DNA from: Albifimbria verrucaria
Lineage: Eukaryota; Ascomycota; Sordariomycetes; Hypocreales; Stachybotryaceae
NCBI GenBank assembly: GCA_020081605.1
Contig: JAHREC010000011.1
Span: forward strand, 2,976,001-3,040,000
Reading direction: 5' to 3'
Length of the DNA stretch: 64,000 bases
The position numbers and the translations under genes were made by a program. Positions 63,998-64,000 of this stretch are shown piece after piece. The first letter of the stretch is position 1; every line of letters begins with the position of its first letter. Below the pieces are notes generated by a model, which was not told the origin of the DNA, made no database searches, and was given only the letters and a program-made list of their open reading frames with translations.

Positions 63998-64000
63998 GTT

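Overview
The window is nuclear DNA of a filamentous ascomycete, most likely a Sordariomycete of the Hypocreales type. The evidence is short (about 50-100 nt) introns with GTRNGT donors and CTRAC branch sites, a HET-domain gene, a GH51 arabinofuranosidase, a fungal microbial rhodopsin, a fungal-type PIG-S and an intron-bearing tRNA-Arg. I can support 18 protein genes and one tRNA, about one gene per 3.5 kb, separated by long intergenic stretches. There is no CRISPR array, operon or recognisable transposon.

Layout: a PWWP-like nuclear protein (-, 0.2-1.4 kb) and MSH6 (+, 3.6-7.4 kb) are divergent. A large unrecognised zinc-finger protein (-, 8.1-12.5 kb) is followed by a transaldolase (-, 13.1-14.4 kb). 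COX10 (+, 15.2-16.7 kb) is convergent with a Myb/SANT protein (-, 17.4-18.5 kb). An ankyrin-HET fusion (+, 20.9-24.6 kb) comes next. A sugar-utilisation group follows: MFS transporter (+, 25.8-27.9 kb), GH51 alpha-L-arabinofuranosidase (-, 28.1-30.3 kb) and a second MFS transporter (+, 31.5-33.2 kb). Then come an alpha/beta hydrolase (-, 35.4-36.8 kb), GPI17/PIG-S (-, 37.4-39.1 kb), a Fat1-type acyl-CoA synthetase (+, 40.8-42.9 kb), a Kelch/BTB Ral2-like protein (-, 43.6-47.0 kb), a 1-Cys peroxiredoxin (-, 51.9-52.7 kb), tRNA-Arg(TCG) (-, 54.1 kb), a patatin-like lipase (-, 54.7-57.3 kb), a Gfo/Idh/MocA oxidoreductase (+, 60.1-61.4 kb) and a microbial rhodopsin (+, 63.0-64.0 kb).

A dominant technical signal runs through the window. 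Most conserved genes are broken by single-base deletions, nearly always in a short homopolymer (C4 where C5 is needed, A5 where A6 is needed, and so on). I count more than twenty, including in genes expected to be essential or strongly selected (COX10, PIG-S, peroxiredoxin). The simplest reading is uncorrected indel error in the assembly. The gene spans below therefore cover several reading frames each and are described as genes, not pseudogenes, unless stated. The arabinofuranosidase and the second MFS gene read cleanly.

Functionally, most genes are housekeeping (mismatch repair, haem A synthesis, GPI anchoring, redox defence, lipid metabolism). The accessory content is the arabinose-type sugar group, the ankyrin-HET gene (non-self recognition), the rhodopsin, and the large unrecognised zinc-finger protein, which is the best candidate for something undescribed.
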